Shown here: positions 39,156-50,680 of the stretch, one piece after another
How the letters are laid out: every line of letters starts with the position of its first letter
How positions within the stretch are numbered: the first letter of the stretch is position 1
NCBI GenBank assembly: GCA_043228905.1
Contig: JBHGNT010000017.1
Location: 11,036,001-11,100,000, forward strand
Length of the DNA: 64,000 bases
Reading direction: 5' to 3'
DNA from: Azolla caroliniana
Lineage: Eukaryota > Polypodiophyta
Position numbers and translations under genes: made by a program
The notes under the pieces: model-generated
Told to the model about the DNA's origin: nothing
Database searches by the model: none
Seen by the model: the letters and a program-made list of their open reading frames with translations, nothing else

Positions 39156-41816
39156 TCATTGTTCACCCAAATTGTCCAAAATACTTTGTTCCAGAGTTTC
39201 CAATTGTTCTTCCGGTTGTGGTTGTTGCGGCTGTGCTTGCTGCTGCTGCTGTGGTTGCGGTTGGGACTGAGACTGCTCTATAGGCGGCTGCTCCGTTTGT
39301 TTCTCTGACTCCGGCATCCCCGTTTGACTGCTTCCGGTCCGGTCTCCTTCCAGTAACGGTTCCTCATCACTGAGGTTGACCGTTACTGGTTCTTGTGCTT
39401 TCTCTTCCCGGATCCAGGACCTCTCGTAGCTTTCAAACTGGATCTGCGCCTCTAGCCTGTCGTCGTCCAGCTGAGCTACAAGTTGCCGGACTTGCCCTAG
39501 TTGGTCCTCTGCCAAGGCTTGAAAGTCTTCGGCCAGCTCATCTCTTATGCCGGTGAAGTCTTCGGAAGTCAGCATATAGCAATCATCTCCCTCCTTCCGC
39601 CGGTTCTCTACGTCGGCCCGGAGCAATTGGAGTTCCGCTGCGTTCGGGGCCCACTTGGTCCACCATTTGACGGAACCGTTGTCAATCAAGCTCTTGGTCT
39701 GGTTCAACCAGGCCCGCATGATATCCTGGATGCGACTTGCTCCCATTTGCGCTCTACTTTCCACAACTTGTCGTTCCTCCTTCAACTGCTTGATGAGATT
39801 AGCCGTATCCTCCGCCTGCTCTCTGTAGCGCGTCAGCTGCCCTTGATATGTTGTCTGCAGCCTCTGCAGTACCTCCGCCGCTCTTTCTCTTTCCGCCTGC
39901 TGTTGCCTGAGGAGCTCTGTCCGAACCTTCTCCGCCTCTTCCAACCGTCTTCTGGTTTCCGCTTGTTCATTAGCGTATGCCGTTGCGGTCCGATCATTTG
40001 CTTGCCGGAGCTCATCCGTCCGTTCCTTGTGCTCCGTTTGCAACCGTTTATACTCCCGGTGCAAGTGCTCAAATTCCTCCGTTTTTTGTTTGAGCTTGCC
40101 GTTGATCTGGCGATGGTTCCGGTCCTCCCGGTCCTTTAGCTGCCGGTGTTCCTCTTTCAGGCGCTCTACTTCTATTTCAGCGTTTCTCCGGAGCCTGTCC
40201 TTCTCTTGCAGCATTTTCTCCTTTTCCTCCTTGAGCCGGTCGTACGCTTGGTGGCCTTTTCGTAAGCTCTCCTCGGCCCGGCGTAGATTCTCAGCAGTCT
40301 TTTTGAGTTCTGCCTCCGCTGCCGTCTTCAACTCTCTTTCGCGGCTCCTCAGCGCTTCTTGGGCAGCTAGCTCATCCTTTAAGTCCGCAAGCTCTTGGGC
40401 TTGTGCCGCATTTCTCTCCGGAACGGTTTCCGTTGCCGGGGTCTGATTGCTATGTACAGGTTGATCTGACGCTTTATTCTGTACATTGCCCGGAGTCACC
40501 GGTGCTTGGACTTGTGTTGTCAAAGCCAATTGAGCCATTTCCCTTGTGACCCTGTCCAAGTCTTGTTCAAGGCTCCGGATTCTGGACCGGGCCGTCTCTA
40601 GATCTACGGTTGTGACGAGCAACCGTTCGTGGTGCACTCTCTCCTCCGCCTCTATGTACTCAACCGCTCCGGCGATCTGCTCGCCTACCCGCCGTAGCCA
40701 CATGCTACTGGTGCCTTGCTGCTGTACTGGTCGGGTCGGCTCGTTCACTGTGGAATTGTCTGGCCTGAGTGCCTGTATCTGCCGTTCTGGTTCTACTCCT
40801 TGGCCGCTGTGTGTGCTGGCTGGGCTCGCCGGCTGTTGAGTTCCGGTTCTCGCCGTCTCCGGAGCCGTTGGAATGACTTCTTGTATAGAAGTCGACAAGG
40901 CCGGTTCTATACGCACCGGTTCCGGTTCCTCCCTTGTGGTTTGCTCAGGTTGAGTTGGGGGCGTTTCTTCCTTTTGCGGGTACGCACGCTCCCCCGCTGT
41001 CCCGGCGGTCCTACTTCTTGACCGTCGTTGGAGGTGCTCTACTGGCTCCTCCGTTTCCTCTTCCTGGGTAACGGCATGTATCTGTGCCGTCAAGGGTTCC
41101 GGTTCCTTCTGTCCCGGTCGCCGTATGGTTATCTTAACGGGTCGGACCGGTGACACCTCCTCCGGTTCTGGGAGCCGTTTCTTCCCTTTCGTTGCCTTCG
41201 ACGCCAGCAGCAGTTGTCGTTTGGACGCGGGTTTCGAGGTGCTTCCTTCCGATAATCTTGGCCGCTTCTTTGGCTGGACGGTGTCGACCGGCGGCGCGAG
41301 CAATGTTATCCACTGAGCTACGGCATGCCACAGCTTCCGGCCCTCCTTGCCGTCCTTTCCTCGTACCGTGTCGATTGCCGCGCACAAACCGTCTGCAATC
41401 AACACCGGCCAATCCACCTTGATCCCTTCATAGGTGGCTATGATCATCCCTGCCCGATTTTTTGGCATGACAGGGGGTCGAGGGTACATGTGGCCGTACT
41501 CATGGAGCACTCGAGCTATCTCCCTGAATAGCGGATCTTCGCCGCCCTGCGTTCGATAGCCTTTGCCGGCTAGAGAGTACTCACCGAAATATCAGATGAG
41601 TTGCTCCGATGTTGGGTTATCGATCTGAAAAATACCTCCCTCCGGAAGGCCTGTTAGGGCACGGATCGCTTCCTCGGTGATGACTTCTGTGTCGAGCTCC
41701 TTGATGACCCGGTCGGCTTCTTTGTGCGGTGGTGCCTCCATGATGGTCAAGAACCCATCCAGTCCGTGTTGCCTGAGCCATTTCCTGGCCGCTTCCGACA
41801 GCGTTTGTGGGTCCAT
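39156..41816 (-). CDS. TatX-3 ORFX, coiled-coil protein with one in-frame TGA
   Basis: It has 887 codons from ATG 41816 (MDPQTLSEAARKWLRQHGL) to the stop at 39156; TGA 41592-41594 falls at codon 75, in EQLI-stop-YFGEYSL. TatX-1 has a sense codon there, and CGA to TGA is the simplest change. The head (about 1-190) includes YFGEYSLAGKGYRTQGGED and ATYEGIKVDW. A Pro/Glu-rich, basic middle follows (SKATKGKKRLPEPE). The long heptad coiled coil covers roughly 330-650, and the conserved tail has AAELQLLRADVENRRKEGDD and a glutamine-rich end. No enzyme, membrane or signal motif is seen. It has no TAG at the LKEEL site; the equivalent here is LKDELAAQEAL. Confidence 0.72.
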
Positions 41817-42218
41817 GTCTGCTTCGAGGTCGAGGAAAGATGGCGAGGTAGAGTGGTGATGAGAGTGAGAGCGAGAGAGAGAGAGTTCCGAACGTGGGGG
41901 TTCTCTGAGTGCAGGTTCGCGTTTGCTAAGCTTCCACCGCCTTGGTGCTTCTGTGCTTCTTGGCTCGCGAAATGAAAAGGTCTCCATGCGTTCTGCTTTT
42001 TCTCTGTGCGTCTTGGCGCCTTTTTCGAGCATGCGCACGTCGTGTACCAATTTAGTATTAAGTAATGTGGCGGCTCTTAAATGCCCACTACGTACCTTTT
42101 CGCTCCTTGCTTTCACGTCCGTTCATACCTTGATTTTTAATGATTTCTCTTCTTCTTCTTTTTTTTTTTTAATTTATTTTTTATTTATTTATTTATTTAT
42201 AAATGACGGTATGTGATC
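41817..42218. other. TatX-3 pol-ORFX spacer with TTTA microsatellite
   Basis: It is noncoding. A T-run followed by (TTTA)n lies at 42148-42201 on the plus strand. A GCGCATGC...GGCGCC segment recalls the tandem repeat in the TatX-1 spacer. Confidence 0.6.
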
Positions 42219-45200
42219 TTACACATCCGTAGGTCCCTTCGGACCCTTACTGTTTTCCTTACGGGTTGCCGTGTCTTCCTTCGCCTCTGCTACGGGTTCC
42301 CTGTCGTCTTTTTCTTCCATCCGTACCGTTCCCGGTATAGTGCCGGTGGGTTGCATAAACGGGTTATTTGGCATCGGTCCTTTATAGGGCTTTAGTCTAA
42401 ATCCGTTGACCCACTTGCCTAGCACTTCACCGGCAAGTGTCCCTAACTGATAGGACCCGTTGTATTCCCGTGTCAGCCAATACGGGCCTGTCCATCTAAA
42501 CCGGAGTTTACCCGGCATCTTGCCCATCCTCGTTTGCAATACTAGCACCGGCTTTCCGATTTCGAACATCTTTTCATTACCTTTCCGGTGACGGTCAACG
42601 AACGCTTTCCGTCGTCGTTGCTCCAGTTCCATGTGTAGGATGCTGGCCAGCCGTTGCTCCTCCAGTTCGCATAGTGCTGCTAGCCGCATTTCCTCCGACT
42701 CCTTTTCATTCAGCCGTTCCCGTAGTTGGATCCGTAAGCTTGGTACCTGAAATTCCACCGGCATGACCGCCTCTAAGCCGAACGCTAACCGGAACGGCGT
42801 TGTCCGGATACTTGTTTTGTATGCCGTTCGGTACGCCCATAGCGCGCTATGGAGCTTTGTATCCCAGTCCGTCCGGTTTTCATTGACGATTTTGCGGAGA
42901 ATGTTCTGGAGCGTTTTATTGGTTGACTCTGCTAACCCGTTTGCTTGTGGGTAGTACGGTGTGCTCCGTTTATGGACCACGGCATAGAACGTTGTTAAGC
43001 TTTCAACTACCTGGCCGAGGAAGTGCCCTCCTTGGTCGCTGATTAATTCAATCGGACATCCATATCGGCACCAAATGTTTTCGTACAGGAATTTTGCTGT
43101 GGATGACGCGGTGTTGTCTCTCAAGGCCTTAGCCTCCACCCATTTAGTGCAATAATCTGTTGCCACGATGACATAAGGATTACCCGTTCTCATTGCCGGT
43201 GGCTTGAACGGTCCGACAAAATCCAACCCCCACTTCTGGAATGGCTCTAGTGGAAGTACCGGTTGGTGTGGCATCCGTGCTTGCTCCGTAGGCTGGCCCA
43301 TTCGTTGGCATAGGTCACATTCCTTAGCATACTTGACGGCGTCTTTTAACGTCGTGGGCCACCATAAGCCGCTCTGCCATACTTTCCTTGCCGTCGCTTC
43401 CCCGGCATAGTGTCCTCCGGCAACCCCACAGTGTGCTTCCCGTAAGATTACTTGTTTCTCGTCACTACGGACTGCCCGTCTCCATATTCCATCTGCTCCC
43501 TTGTGGTAGAGAGTGCCCCGTAACAGAAAGAAATTGCGGCTCTGCACCGCCAGTCGTTTCCTCTCGTCCCGGTTCATTTCCTCCGGTGGCAGGCCCGTGC
43601 TTAGGAACTGGTGCATGTTTGTCAGCCACCTATCTTCTGATGCCACCGTGTCGTCCGCTGCCGTTTCCGGGGTGATACGGAATAACTCTGCGTCCGGGAA
43701 TTCATCCGATACTCCGTCGCCTGATTCTCCGGACTCTAACCGGCTCAGGTAGTCTGCTACGGCATGCTGGATACCGGGCCGGTGGAAGATCTCGAATTCG
43801 AACTCCTGCAACAGCAAGGTCCAACGGGCCAACTTACCGGTCAGGGACGCCTTGGACACTAAGTACAGGAGCACCGAGTGATCCACATGAAAGGAGAACT
43901 TCCTTCCCAATAGGTAATGACGAAACTTTGTGACACTGTAGATCATGCCCAAGGCCTCCCGTTCCGTAGTCGAATAGTTCTTCTCCGCTTGGGACAGCTT
44001 CCGGCTGGCGTAATATACCGGCCGGTACCATTTGGGCTCCGTAAGTTGCATTAAGGCGCTGCCGATAGCGATGTCGGAAGCGTCAACGAACACATGAAAT
44101 TCCTTGCTCCAATCCGGAGGCTGCACGACGGGTGCTTGCGACAAAAGTACCTTCAGGGCATTGTATGCCTTATCCTCCGTATCCGTCCATTGGAACGGTG
44201 TCCGATGTACCGCGGTGTGTAATGGTGTAGCCAAGTCAGCCAAGTGACGGAGCATCCGGCTGTGCCACCGGATCTGTCCTAAGAATCGGCTTAGTGCTTT
44301 GGCCGTTTTCGGCGCCGGTGCCCCTAGTATCGCGTTTACTTTGTCCGGGTCGACCGCAATGCCCTCCTTACTTACAATGTGTCCCAGTAATATTCCACTT
44401 GAAACCCCAAAGATGCATTTTGCTGGGTTTAAGCTTAGCCGGTATAACCTACACTTTTCAAGGCATAACCGTAGGTGCTGCAAATGGTCTTTTTCCCGGC
44501 TATAGACTGCAAAGTCATCCAGGAAAACCTGCATGAAGGCTAGAATGTATTCGCCGAAGATCTCCATGATGATTCGCTGGAAAGTTGCTGGTGCCGTTTT
44601 TAGTCCGAACATCATTACTACGGCCACAAACACCCCCCATTCGGTGACGAACGATGTCTTCTCCTGGTCGTCAGGGTGCATCCGGATTTGATTGTATCCG
44701 CTGAACCCGTCTAAAAAGCTATAAACTTCATGGCCGGCGACGGCATCCAGTACTCCATCCGTGAACGGAAGAGGGAATGCATCCGTAATTGTGGCTGCAT
44801 TTAGTTTCCTGTAATCTACACACACGCGGATTTTACCGTTCTTCTTTGGGACGACGACAATGGGGCTCAGCCACGTCGCTTTCTTTACCGGCCGGATGAA
44901 GCCCACTCTTAGGAGTTTGTCGATTTCCTCCTTCACTTTGGCGGCGTAGTTGGGGTTCATTCGGTAACGTCTTTGCGCCACTGGTTTCGCGTCCTTGCCT
45001 AAGTGGATCTGATGTTGATATAATTGAGGGTCCAGCCCTCGCATGTCTTCATATGACCAGGCGAATACATCGCGAAACTCCGTGAGAAGTTTGATCATCG
45101 CCGCTTTATCTTCCGGCTTCATTTCTTTGGCGATGTGTACCGGCTTTGATTCGTCCTTGCTTCCTAGGTTCACTTCGTCGAGCTGGGATGTTTTTACCCG

Positions 45201-45293
45201 TTGGGAAACGGCCATTTCCCGTTCCAACGCTTCCTGTGCTTGCCGTAATTCCCGAATCGAATCTTTGTCTGGTTCGGCTTCGGTTTCGTCCCG
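42219..45293 (-). CDS. TatX-3 pol: RT, RNase H and integrase
   Basis: There are 1024 residues in phase with the upstream gag-protease frame, separated by TAG 45294-45296. RT has KKNGKIRVCVDYRKLN, GLKTAPATFQR and the active site VFLDDFAVYS. RNase H is FVDASDIAIGSALMQ. Integrase has the zinc finger (HCGVAGGHYAG ... CDLCQRMG), Asp in GLDFVGPF, Asp in ISDQGGHF and Glu in ANGLAESTNK, followed by GKLRFRWTGPYWL. It is highly similar to TatX-1 pol over its full length. No further stop is present, so a single readthrough or reversion would give the whole polyprotein. Confidence 0.9.
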   Translation of the reverse strand, partial: RDETEAEPDKDSIRELRQAQEALEREMAVSQRVKTSQLDEVNLGSKDESKPVHIAKEMKPEDKAAMIKLLTEFRDVFAWSYEDMRGLDPQLYQHQIHLGKDAKPVAQRRYRMNPNYAAKVKEEIDKLLRVGFIRPVKKATWLSPIVVVPKKNGKIRVCVDYRKLNAATITDAFPLPFTDGVLDAVAGHEVYSFLDGFSGYNQIRMHPDDQEKTSFVTEWGVFVAVVMMFGLKTAPATFQRIIMEIFGEYILAFMQVFLDDFAVYSREKDHLQHLRLCLEKCRLYRLSLNPAKCIFGVSSGILLGHIVSKEGIAVDPDKVNAILGAPAPKTAKALSRFLGQIRWHSRMLRHLADLATPLHTAVHRTPFQWTDTEDKAYNALKVLLSQAPVVQPPDWSKEFHVFVDASDIAIGSALMQLTEPKWYRPVYYASRKLSQAEKNYSTTEREALGMIYSVTKFRHYLLGRKFSFHVDHSVLLYLVSKASLTGKLARWTLLLQEFEFEIFHRPGIQHAVADYLSRLESGESGDGVSDEFPDAELFRITPETAADDTVASEDRWLTNMHQFLSTGLPPEEMNRDERKRLAVQSRNFFLLRGTLYHKGADGIWRRAVRSDEKQVILREAHCGVAGGHYAGEATARKVWQSGLWWPTTLKDAVKYAKECDLCQRMGQPTEQARMPHQPVLPLEPFQKWGLDFVGPFKPPAMRTGNPYVIVATDYCTKWVEAKALRDNTASSTAKFLYENIWCRYGCPIELISDQGGHFLGQVVESLTTFYAVVHKRSTPYYPQANGLAESTNKTLQNILRKIVNENRTDWDTKLHSALWAYRTAYKTSIRTTPFRLAFGLEAVMPVEFQVPSLRIQLRERLNEKESEEMRLAALCELEEQRLASILHMELEQRRRKAFVDRHRKGNEKMFEIGKPVLVLQTRMGKMPGKLRFRWTGPYWLTREYNGSYQLGTLAGEVLGKWVNGFRLKPYKGPMPNNPFMQPTGTIPGTVRMEEKDDREPVAEAKEDTATRKENSKGPKGPTDV

Positions 45294-48074
45294 CTACGGC
45301 AAGTATGGCGCTACGGCTTCAGCTACGTCAATCTCGAAGAGTGGTACGATCTTCGGGTGTTCCTCCAAGTACTGGGCTTCTTCGTCGTCTGCCAACCCTT
45401 CAAGCATGTTCACGCATTCCGCATACAACGGTATGCATTCCTTACCGTTGCTCGTCCGTGGTTGTGTCGGTACCCGGACCTTGGCTTTTCCGCGCCGGAA
45501 GGTAATCATATTTTTCCGCCAATTTTGCTTGATGTGTGCTGTTTTCAACCATGGTCTGCCCAGCAACAGTGGGTACGCGCCTTGCGCCTGTAGCTGCAGC
45601 ACTACAGCCGAGATGTGAAATGTGTGACCTCCTATGGTGACCTCCAATTTCCGTATTAAGCCCGTCGGCCGTACAGAGCTCGTATCCGCCATCCGTAGCC
45701 AGAACGGACATGGCTCCCATTCATGTATACCCAAGGCATCACACGTGCGGAGGCTTATTACGTTCACCCCGGAACCTCCATCGATTACTGTGCCGGGAAG
45801 TTCGTGCCCTTTGACAATAGCTGTAATCACCGGACTACTAGTGTCCACCACCGTCGGTCCCTCCACGGGATTCGAGAAGAGGACTGGTGCCGGTGGGGCT
45901 ATACTGTCTGTCATGACCGTTTTTAGTCCTTCCGTAAATCGAGGCACGAGCTGCAAGAGTCTTCCTAATGGCAACGTGATCTGACATTCTTGCAGTGCTT
46001 GCCATGTCTCGTTTTCTGCGTGGCTACCGCCGGCACTCCCTATGGTATTCGCCTTTTGCCGTTCCGCGTCCGCGACGTTCCTTTCATTGGCTTCCTTCAC
46101 CCATTCCGTCGCCTGTTTTCGTATGGCCTCTTGTGTTTCCCACTCTTTGGCCATGCCTTTCGACCGTGTGGTTACTTGTTGTACATCCGCCACTTCCGGA
46201 ACCACCATATTAACTGCTGGTCGTTTATCGTAGCTCTTTGCCGGGCACTGGTTACTGTAGTGGCCTTCCTGCCTGCAGTAGTAGCAGTACTCTTTACGGG
46301 TATTGCTGGATTCAGCATTGCTGGTAGCCGGAGTCGGTCCCGTAGTGAGTGGTGCGTTCTGTGCCGGTTGGTTCCTTGGGGTTCCATGTTCCGGGTCCCT
46401 AGTGTGACCACCTTTCTTATTATTCTTATTTTTATTTCGGTAGTCCTGTCGTGGTGGATCGTAACATCGGCCGTAGTCCTCCTGGTGCCTTCGGTAACCA
46501 GGGGAATGGTCTCTGTCGTATTGCTCGTGTCGTCTGTTGGACTCCCGATAACGGTCCGATCGCTCATACCGGTCGTAGTTATCATGTCGATCCCCGTACC
46601 GGCCATCATTCTCTTGTCTGTCTCCGTACCGGACATCCTGTGCCGGTCGGTACCGGTTCATTCTTTGCCAACGATCTTCATCTTCGTCTCGGCTGCTTCT
46701 TGGCTCGATCCGTCGGACGGGTGGTGCTTGTCGGTTTAACAGGTTATACTCGCACCGGTCCGTTGTATGACTCTTGGATTGACAAATCACACACTGGGTT
46801 CGCATGGTGCACTCCACTGCCGAGTGTCCGGCATTCAAGCAAATTGTGCATTGAATTGCCTGCCGGAACCGAAGATCTTCATCGGTGGGTAACGCCCGTT
46901 GCAGTGCTCCCAGTGTAAGCCATGAGCTTGACTTTTCCATTTCTCTGACTCGGTCAATGACCTGGTCAATGGTGCTTCCTCGAAAGTCGATCACCGTACA
47001 CACCGTGCGTAACGGTTCCCGGAGTGCGTTTAAAAATATCGTCCGTAATTCCTCCTCCGGGGGTGCACGGGCAAGCTGGCTATGCATTCGTTGGAAACGG
47101 ATGACGAATTGGGGAATGCTTTCCCCTGCTTCCTGTCGGATCGTATAAAACAGGCCCACCATTGTCGTCTGGTCGACCTCCTTGTGGAAAAAATGCAAGA
47201 ATTTTGCTTTTAATTCTGCAAAGGTTGTGATGGTCGCCGGGTCCTGCGTCCGCCGCCATCGTGCCGCTGGTCCTTCCAACGTGACCCCGAATTCCGCTAT
47301 CTTCGAGCGTTCTTCTTCCTCCGGTGTCAGTCGCTGGGACGCGTGATTTGCTTCCCATGTCTGCTCGAAGGCATGAACATGCGCTTCCGCGTCCGGATCA
47401 TCGCGATACTTTGAGTATTGGAACGGCATGTCGTCGTCCAGTATTAGGCCGCGGTTTAGTGGCGTTTGTTGATATCTTTCCGGTTTTCTCTCCGGTTCCA
47501 CTTCCGGTTCTTTTGCCGGTGCTTTTTCCGGTTCCTCTTCCGGTTCTTTTTCCGGTTCCTTCACCGGCTCTTCTTCCGGTACCTTCGCCGGCTCTTTCGT
47601 TGGTGTCGGTGGCTTTGCTTCTTCCACTTCCGGTGTTGGTGGGTTGACGGCTTCCGTTTGCGGTTCCGGATAGCCCTGGTCGAACGGTTCCGGTTCTGGA
47701 GTCGGCACGGTATCCGACCCGTCGTCCTCCGGGCCGACGGGGGTATCGTTGCTGCTCCGGTAGTTCGTGTGCACGCTGTATCCCCCTTCGGAATCCGATT
47801 CGTAGGCTGAAAAGGCTTCTGCCTCGTTTTCTCCGCTTGCCAGCGCCTCGAGGAGGCGTTCGGTTTCCCGGAGACTACTTAGACCGCTTCCGTCGTCCTG
47901 GTCGCGAGTTTGCTGTAACCGAAGAGATTCCTCCGCGACTCTCCGGATCTCGTTGGAGAACGAACGATCCGAGCGAATTTCGTGCGCTGCTTGCTGGAAA
48001 GTCTCACGCCGTCTTTGCCATTCGGCGAGGCGTCGAGCTCGGTCTGTAACCAGGTCGTGCGTTGGTCTCGTCAT
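45294..48074 (-). CDS. TatX-3 gag-protease
   Basis: It has 926 residues from ATG 48074 to TAG 45294. A charged head has Pro/Glu/Lys repeats (EEEPVKEPEKEPEEEPEK), followed by the gag core (TLEGPAARWRRTQD, FVIRFQRMHSQLARAPPEEE). Three zinc knuckles follow (CTICLNAGHSAVEC, CVICQSKSHTTDRC, CYYCRQEGHYSNQC). The protease is VIDGGSGVNVIS. Unlike TatX-1, gag and protease are continuous and the stop falls between protease and RT. A CAG or similar codon turned to TAG would explain it. Confidence 0.88.
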   Translation of the reverse strand: MTRPTHDLVTDRARRLAEWQRRRETFQQAAHEIRSDRSFSNEIRRVAEESLRLQQTRDQDDGSGLSSLRETERLLEALASGENEAEAFSAYESDSEGGYSVHTNYRSSNDTPVGPEDDGSDTVPTPEPEPFDQGYPEPQTEAVNPPTPEVEEAKPPTPTKEPAKVPEEEPVKEPEKEPEEEPEKAPAKEPEVEPERKPERYQQTPLNRGLILDDDMPFQYSKYRDDPDAEAHVHAFEQTWEANHASQRLTPEEEERSKIAEFGVTLEGPAARWRRTQDPATITTFAELKAKFLHFFHKEVDQTTMVGLFYTIRQEAGESIPQFVIRFQRMHSQLARAPPEEELRTIFLNALREPLRTVCTVIDFRGSTIDQVIDRVREMEKSSSWLTLGALQRALPTDEDLRFRQAIQCTICLNAGHSAVECTMRTQCVICQSKSHTTDRCEYNLLNRQAPPVRRIEPRSSRDEDEDRWQRMNRYRPAQDVRYGDRQENDGRYGDRHDNYDRYERSDRYRESNRRHEQYDRDHSPGYRRHQEDYGRCYDPPRQDYRNKNKNNKKGGHTRDPEHGTPRNQPAQNAPLTTGPTPATSNAESSNTRKEYCYYCRQEGHYSNQCPAKSYDKRPAVNMVVPEVADVQQVTTRSKGMAKEWETQEAIRKQATEWVKEANERNVADAERQKANTIGSAGGSHAENETWQALQECQITLPLGRLLQLVPRFTEGLKTVMTDSIAPPAPVLFSNPVEGPTVVDTSSPVITAIVKGHELPGTVIDGGSGVNVISLRTCDALGIHEWEPCPFWLRMADTSSVRPTGLIRKLEVTIGGHTFHISAVVLQLQAQGAYPLLLGRPWLKTAHIKQNWRKNMITFRRGKAKVRVPTQPRTSNGKECIPLYAECVNMLEGLADDEEAQYLEEHPKIVPLFEIDVAEAVAPYLP

Positions 48075-48103
48075 CCATTAAGCCATCGTTCGCTGCGAGA
48101 AAG

Positions 48104-48121
48104 CAGGAATCGTGGTCGCCA
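48104..48121 (-). promoter_or_regulatory. TatX-3 primer binding site
   Basis: The minus strand reads TGGCGACCACGATTCCTG, six bases inside the 5' LTR, identical to TatX-1 although the LTRs themselves are unlike. Confidence 0.75.
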
Positions 48122-48127
48122 AAACTG

Positions 48128-48546
48128 TGTTGTTCTCTGACCGGACAAGGCCTAACACAAGGTGTCGCGCAGACACTTCACCAAAGGGTGATTACGGCAT
48201 AGGATTATGACTCAACGATTACACCGACTTACGTAGGTTACACGATTAGAGCGCTTTTGTTAATTACACGCGTAAGATATAACAGTAATTACAGAACGGA
48301 AATCAACACAGAAGTATAAACACCATACGCTCTATTAATTATCCGCTGCGATTACAATGGGCTCCGGGCCTTTAAATAGGTTTCCGGTCCATAGTACAAA
48401 ACGGTGCCTATCGCACCTATTCGGGATCCGTCCGGATCTGGAACGGCATACCGTTTCCAGTCCGTCCGTCCATACTATGCTTATTTACAACCATACTTAA
48501 TTAATTCCTTCACTCCGTATTTTGGACTTCTTGCCGGCCGGTAACA
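48128..48546 (-). repeat. TatX-3 5' LTR
   Basis: It is 419 bp; see 38685-39103. Confidence 0.95.
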
Positions 48547-48582
48547 TCTCTTATATCTATGCCTTGGTTGTTGACTCATGGT

Positions 48583-49056
48583 TGTTATGTACACATAACA
48601 TTGGTGAGGGTAGGTCGCTAATATTTACATTACTGAAGGGTATGTTCACTAATGTTAAAAAGGGGCTAATGTGATTGGATAGAAGGAATGATAGGTGCAT
48701 GCACTATCATGATTTGGGCAACCAATGAATGGAGAGCCTTTTTGAAAGGCACATCTATTTAAGGGGCCTAGGAAAAGGTATAAATATGAGGCTTCGCTAC
48801 CCTCATAAGGAGATGACATCGGAAGGTTGTTGTCTTAGACACCGATGGTGTGGGCTAGGCTTTCGTCTCGACGATCGTGTTTATCTCTTCCAAGGTATTA
48901 GTCGTCCTAATATCTGGTGGTATGGGACGTTGGTGGTAGGTTGGTTATGTCTAGATCATAGCACGGGGGTGGTCGGGTGGAATGGGTTCTTCTATCCAAT
49001 CTATTTCCCTTCTTTTACTTTACTTTGGTCTATTGATTAGTAATAGACTCTTAACA
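48583..49056 (+). repeat. Chromo-2 5' LTR
   Basis: It is 474 bp. It starts with an 18-bp perfect palindrome (TGTTATGTACACATAACA) and ends CTCTTAACA just before the primer site. Confidence 0.88.
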
Positions 49057-49057
49057 G

Positions 49058-49071
49058 TAGTATCAGAGCTT
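49058..49071 (+). promoter_or_regulatory. Chromo-2 primer binding site
   Basis: TAGTATCAGAGCTT lies directly after the LTR. It is the initiator tRNA-Met site with one change (TGG to TAG). Confidence 0.8.
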
Positions 49072-49292
49072 TTAATAACAATTTTTTATTTATTTTTTGA
49101 TATTTTTTGCGTGTGAGGGATGGGGATCTAACAAGGCTCGTCATGCTCTTCTCAAGATCAAAACAACACTCTAAACCTGGTATTGTTCTTTCTTGATCTC
49201 TCTTCTTTCTATGATGCGTTCTTGTTGGTCGAATCAAATTTGTATTACGTTCTCTTTTCTTTTCTTTCTTCTTTCTACCACGATACGATTTT

Positions 49293-49740
49293 AATTATTA
49301 TTGTGCATCGGGCCGAGCGTGTTTGCTCTAATCGCACACACTCAACTCATGGCCCTTTTGTATATTGCGATATATCTCCTATGCTCCCCTCTCTTGAGCC
49401 TTCTCTTACAATATTAATTATTGTTGTGCATTGGGTCGAGCGTGTTTCCCCTAATCTCACACGTTGACCTCATGGCCCTTTTGCATATGATTTTGAGTAT
49501 GCCACTCTTCCCTCTATTGAGCCATCACTTGGCCGAGTCTATGGGATGTTGTGGCCATGACAAGGTATATGTCGCCTACCTATGCCACTCTACTCTCTAT
49601 TGAGCCATCACTTGGCCGATTCTATGGGATGTTGTGGCCTTGACGAGGTATATGTCACTTACTTATGTCACTTTACTCTTTATTGAGCCATCACCTGGCT
49701 GATTCTAGGGAGATGTGGTGGTCTTGAGGAGGTGAGGTGC
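49293..49740 (+). repeat. tandem repeats in Chromo-2 leader
   Basis: First come two copies of about 130 bp (TATTGTGCATCGGGCCGAGC and a variant at about 49420). Then three copies of an 84-bp unit containing ATTGAGCCATCACTTGGCCG (starts at 49516, 49599 and 49682). The rest of the leader, 49072-50680, is noncoding. Confidence 0.8.
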
Positions 49741-50680
49741 ATGTCGACTACTCTAGGGTTTCCCACCTTAAGGCATGCTTAATGTTCCATACACCTAATT
49801 GCTTATTATTCTAATTAATTTTTAATTCCACAAATTGTCATTTCGCTTATATGATTATCTCGTAATTATTGTTTACTCGCCCACAATTAACTCTCCTTTT
49901 TCCACTTCCTTTTCGTGTATAAAGTATTTACGTGCGTTTACCTATGATGTAACGCTTCCGTGTAGACTGTTTTTTTTGTATGGAGTGGGCATCATGCTGT
50001 TTTTTTTGAACGATTTTTTTCAACTGATCATCTATGTTTAACTCATATTATCGAGCCTTAGAACTCAAGTAAAACCACATGAGTTCGTCTATTGATGTTT
50101 CTCATGGATTTGAGTACCACATCTTTGCGTATCAATTTGTGGCTTATGTCACAATTGTGCAAATTACAACCGTCATATTGGGATGTATATGTGCTATACC
50201 TCACACCATCCATTTATTTGTGACATTTTCTTTTAGTAGGTAACACATGGGTTTTCTACCCTTGTTTTCGTCACTACTTGATTCTTATGGGTAGTGCCTT
50301 ATTTTATCGTTTTTTTCATATAATATTACTTGCGAGTGCACTTGTTTTCTCACGTAATACACTTTCTCCACCATATCAATACATGTTGGGTTGACATTCT
50401 AATATAAGGCTAACTAGGAAACTACATTGATGTTAGAACCATGGTTATTCAAGATAGAGATCCGAGAAAGATAGCTATGTCCATGGTTTTTAAAACACCA
50501 TAGTGTTACCATAGTTATCGGATCTCGAATCACATCTCATATGTCTAGAGGGGTAAAGACGTGAGATGCTTTCTTGGTAAAGTTCTTCCAATCAAAATTT
50601 CAAGCATTCATTTTGCTTGCGTATTTTGTAAACCTCCTTATTTATATTGCATAATCATAGCTTGCATCATGTAACAAGTT

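Larger units (their letters stand above)
38685..48546 (-). mobile_element. TatX-3, young complete TatX element
   Basis: It is 9862 bp on the minus strand, with 419-bp LTRs showing two differences by eye and target duplication TCTCT (38680-38684, 48547-48551). The order is gag-protease, pol, ORFX. There is one in-frame TAG in gag-pol and one in-frame TGA in ORFX. It inserted in the ORFX leader of TatX-4. Confidence 0.93.
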
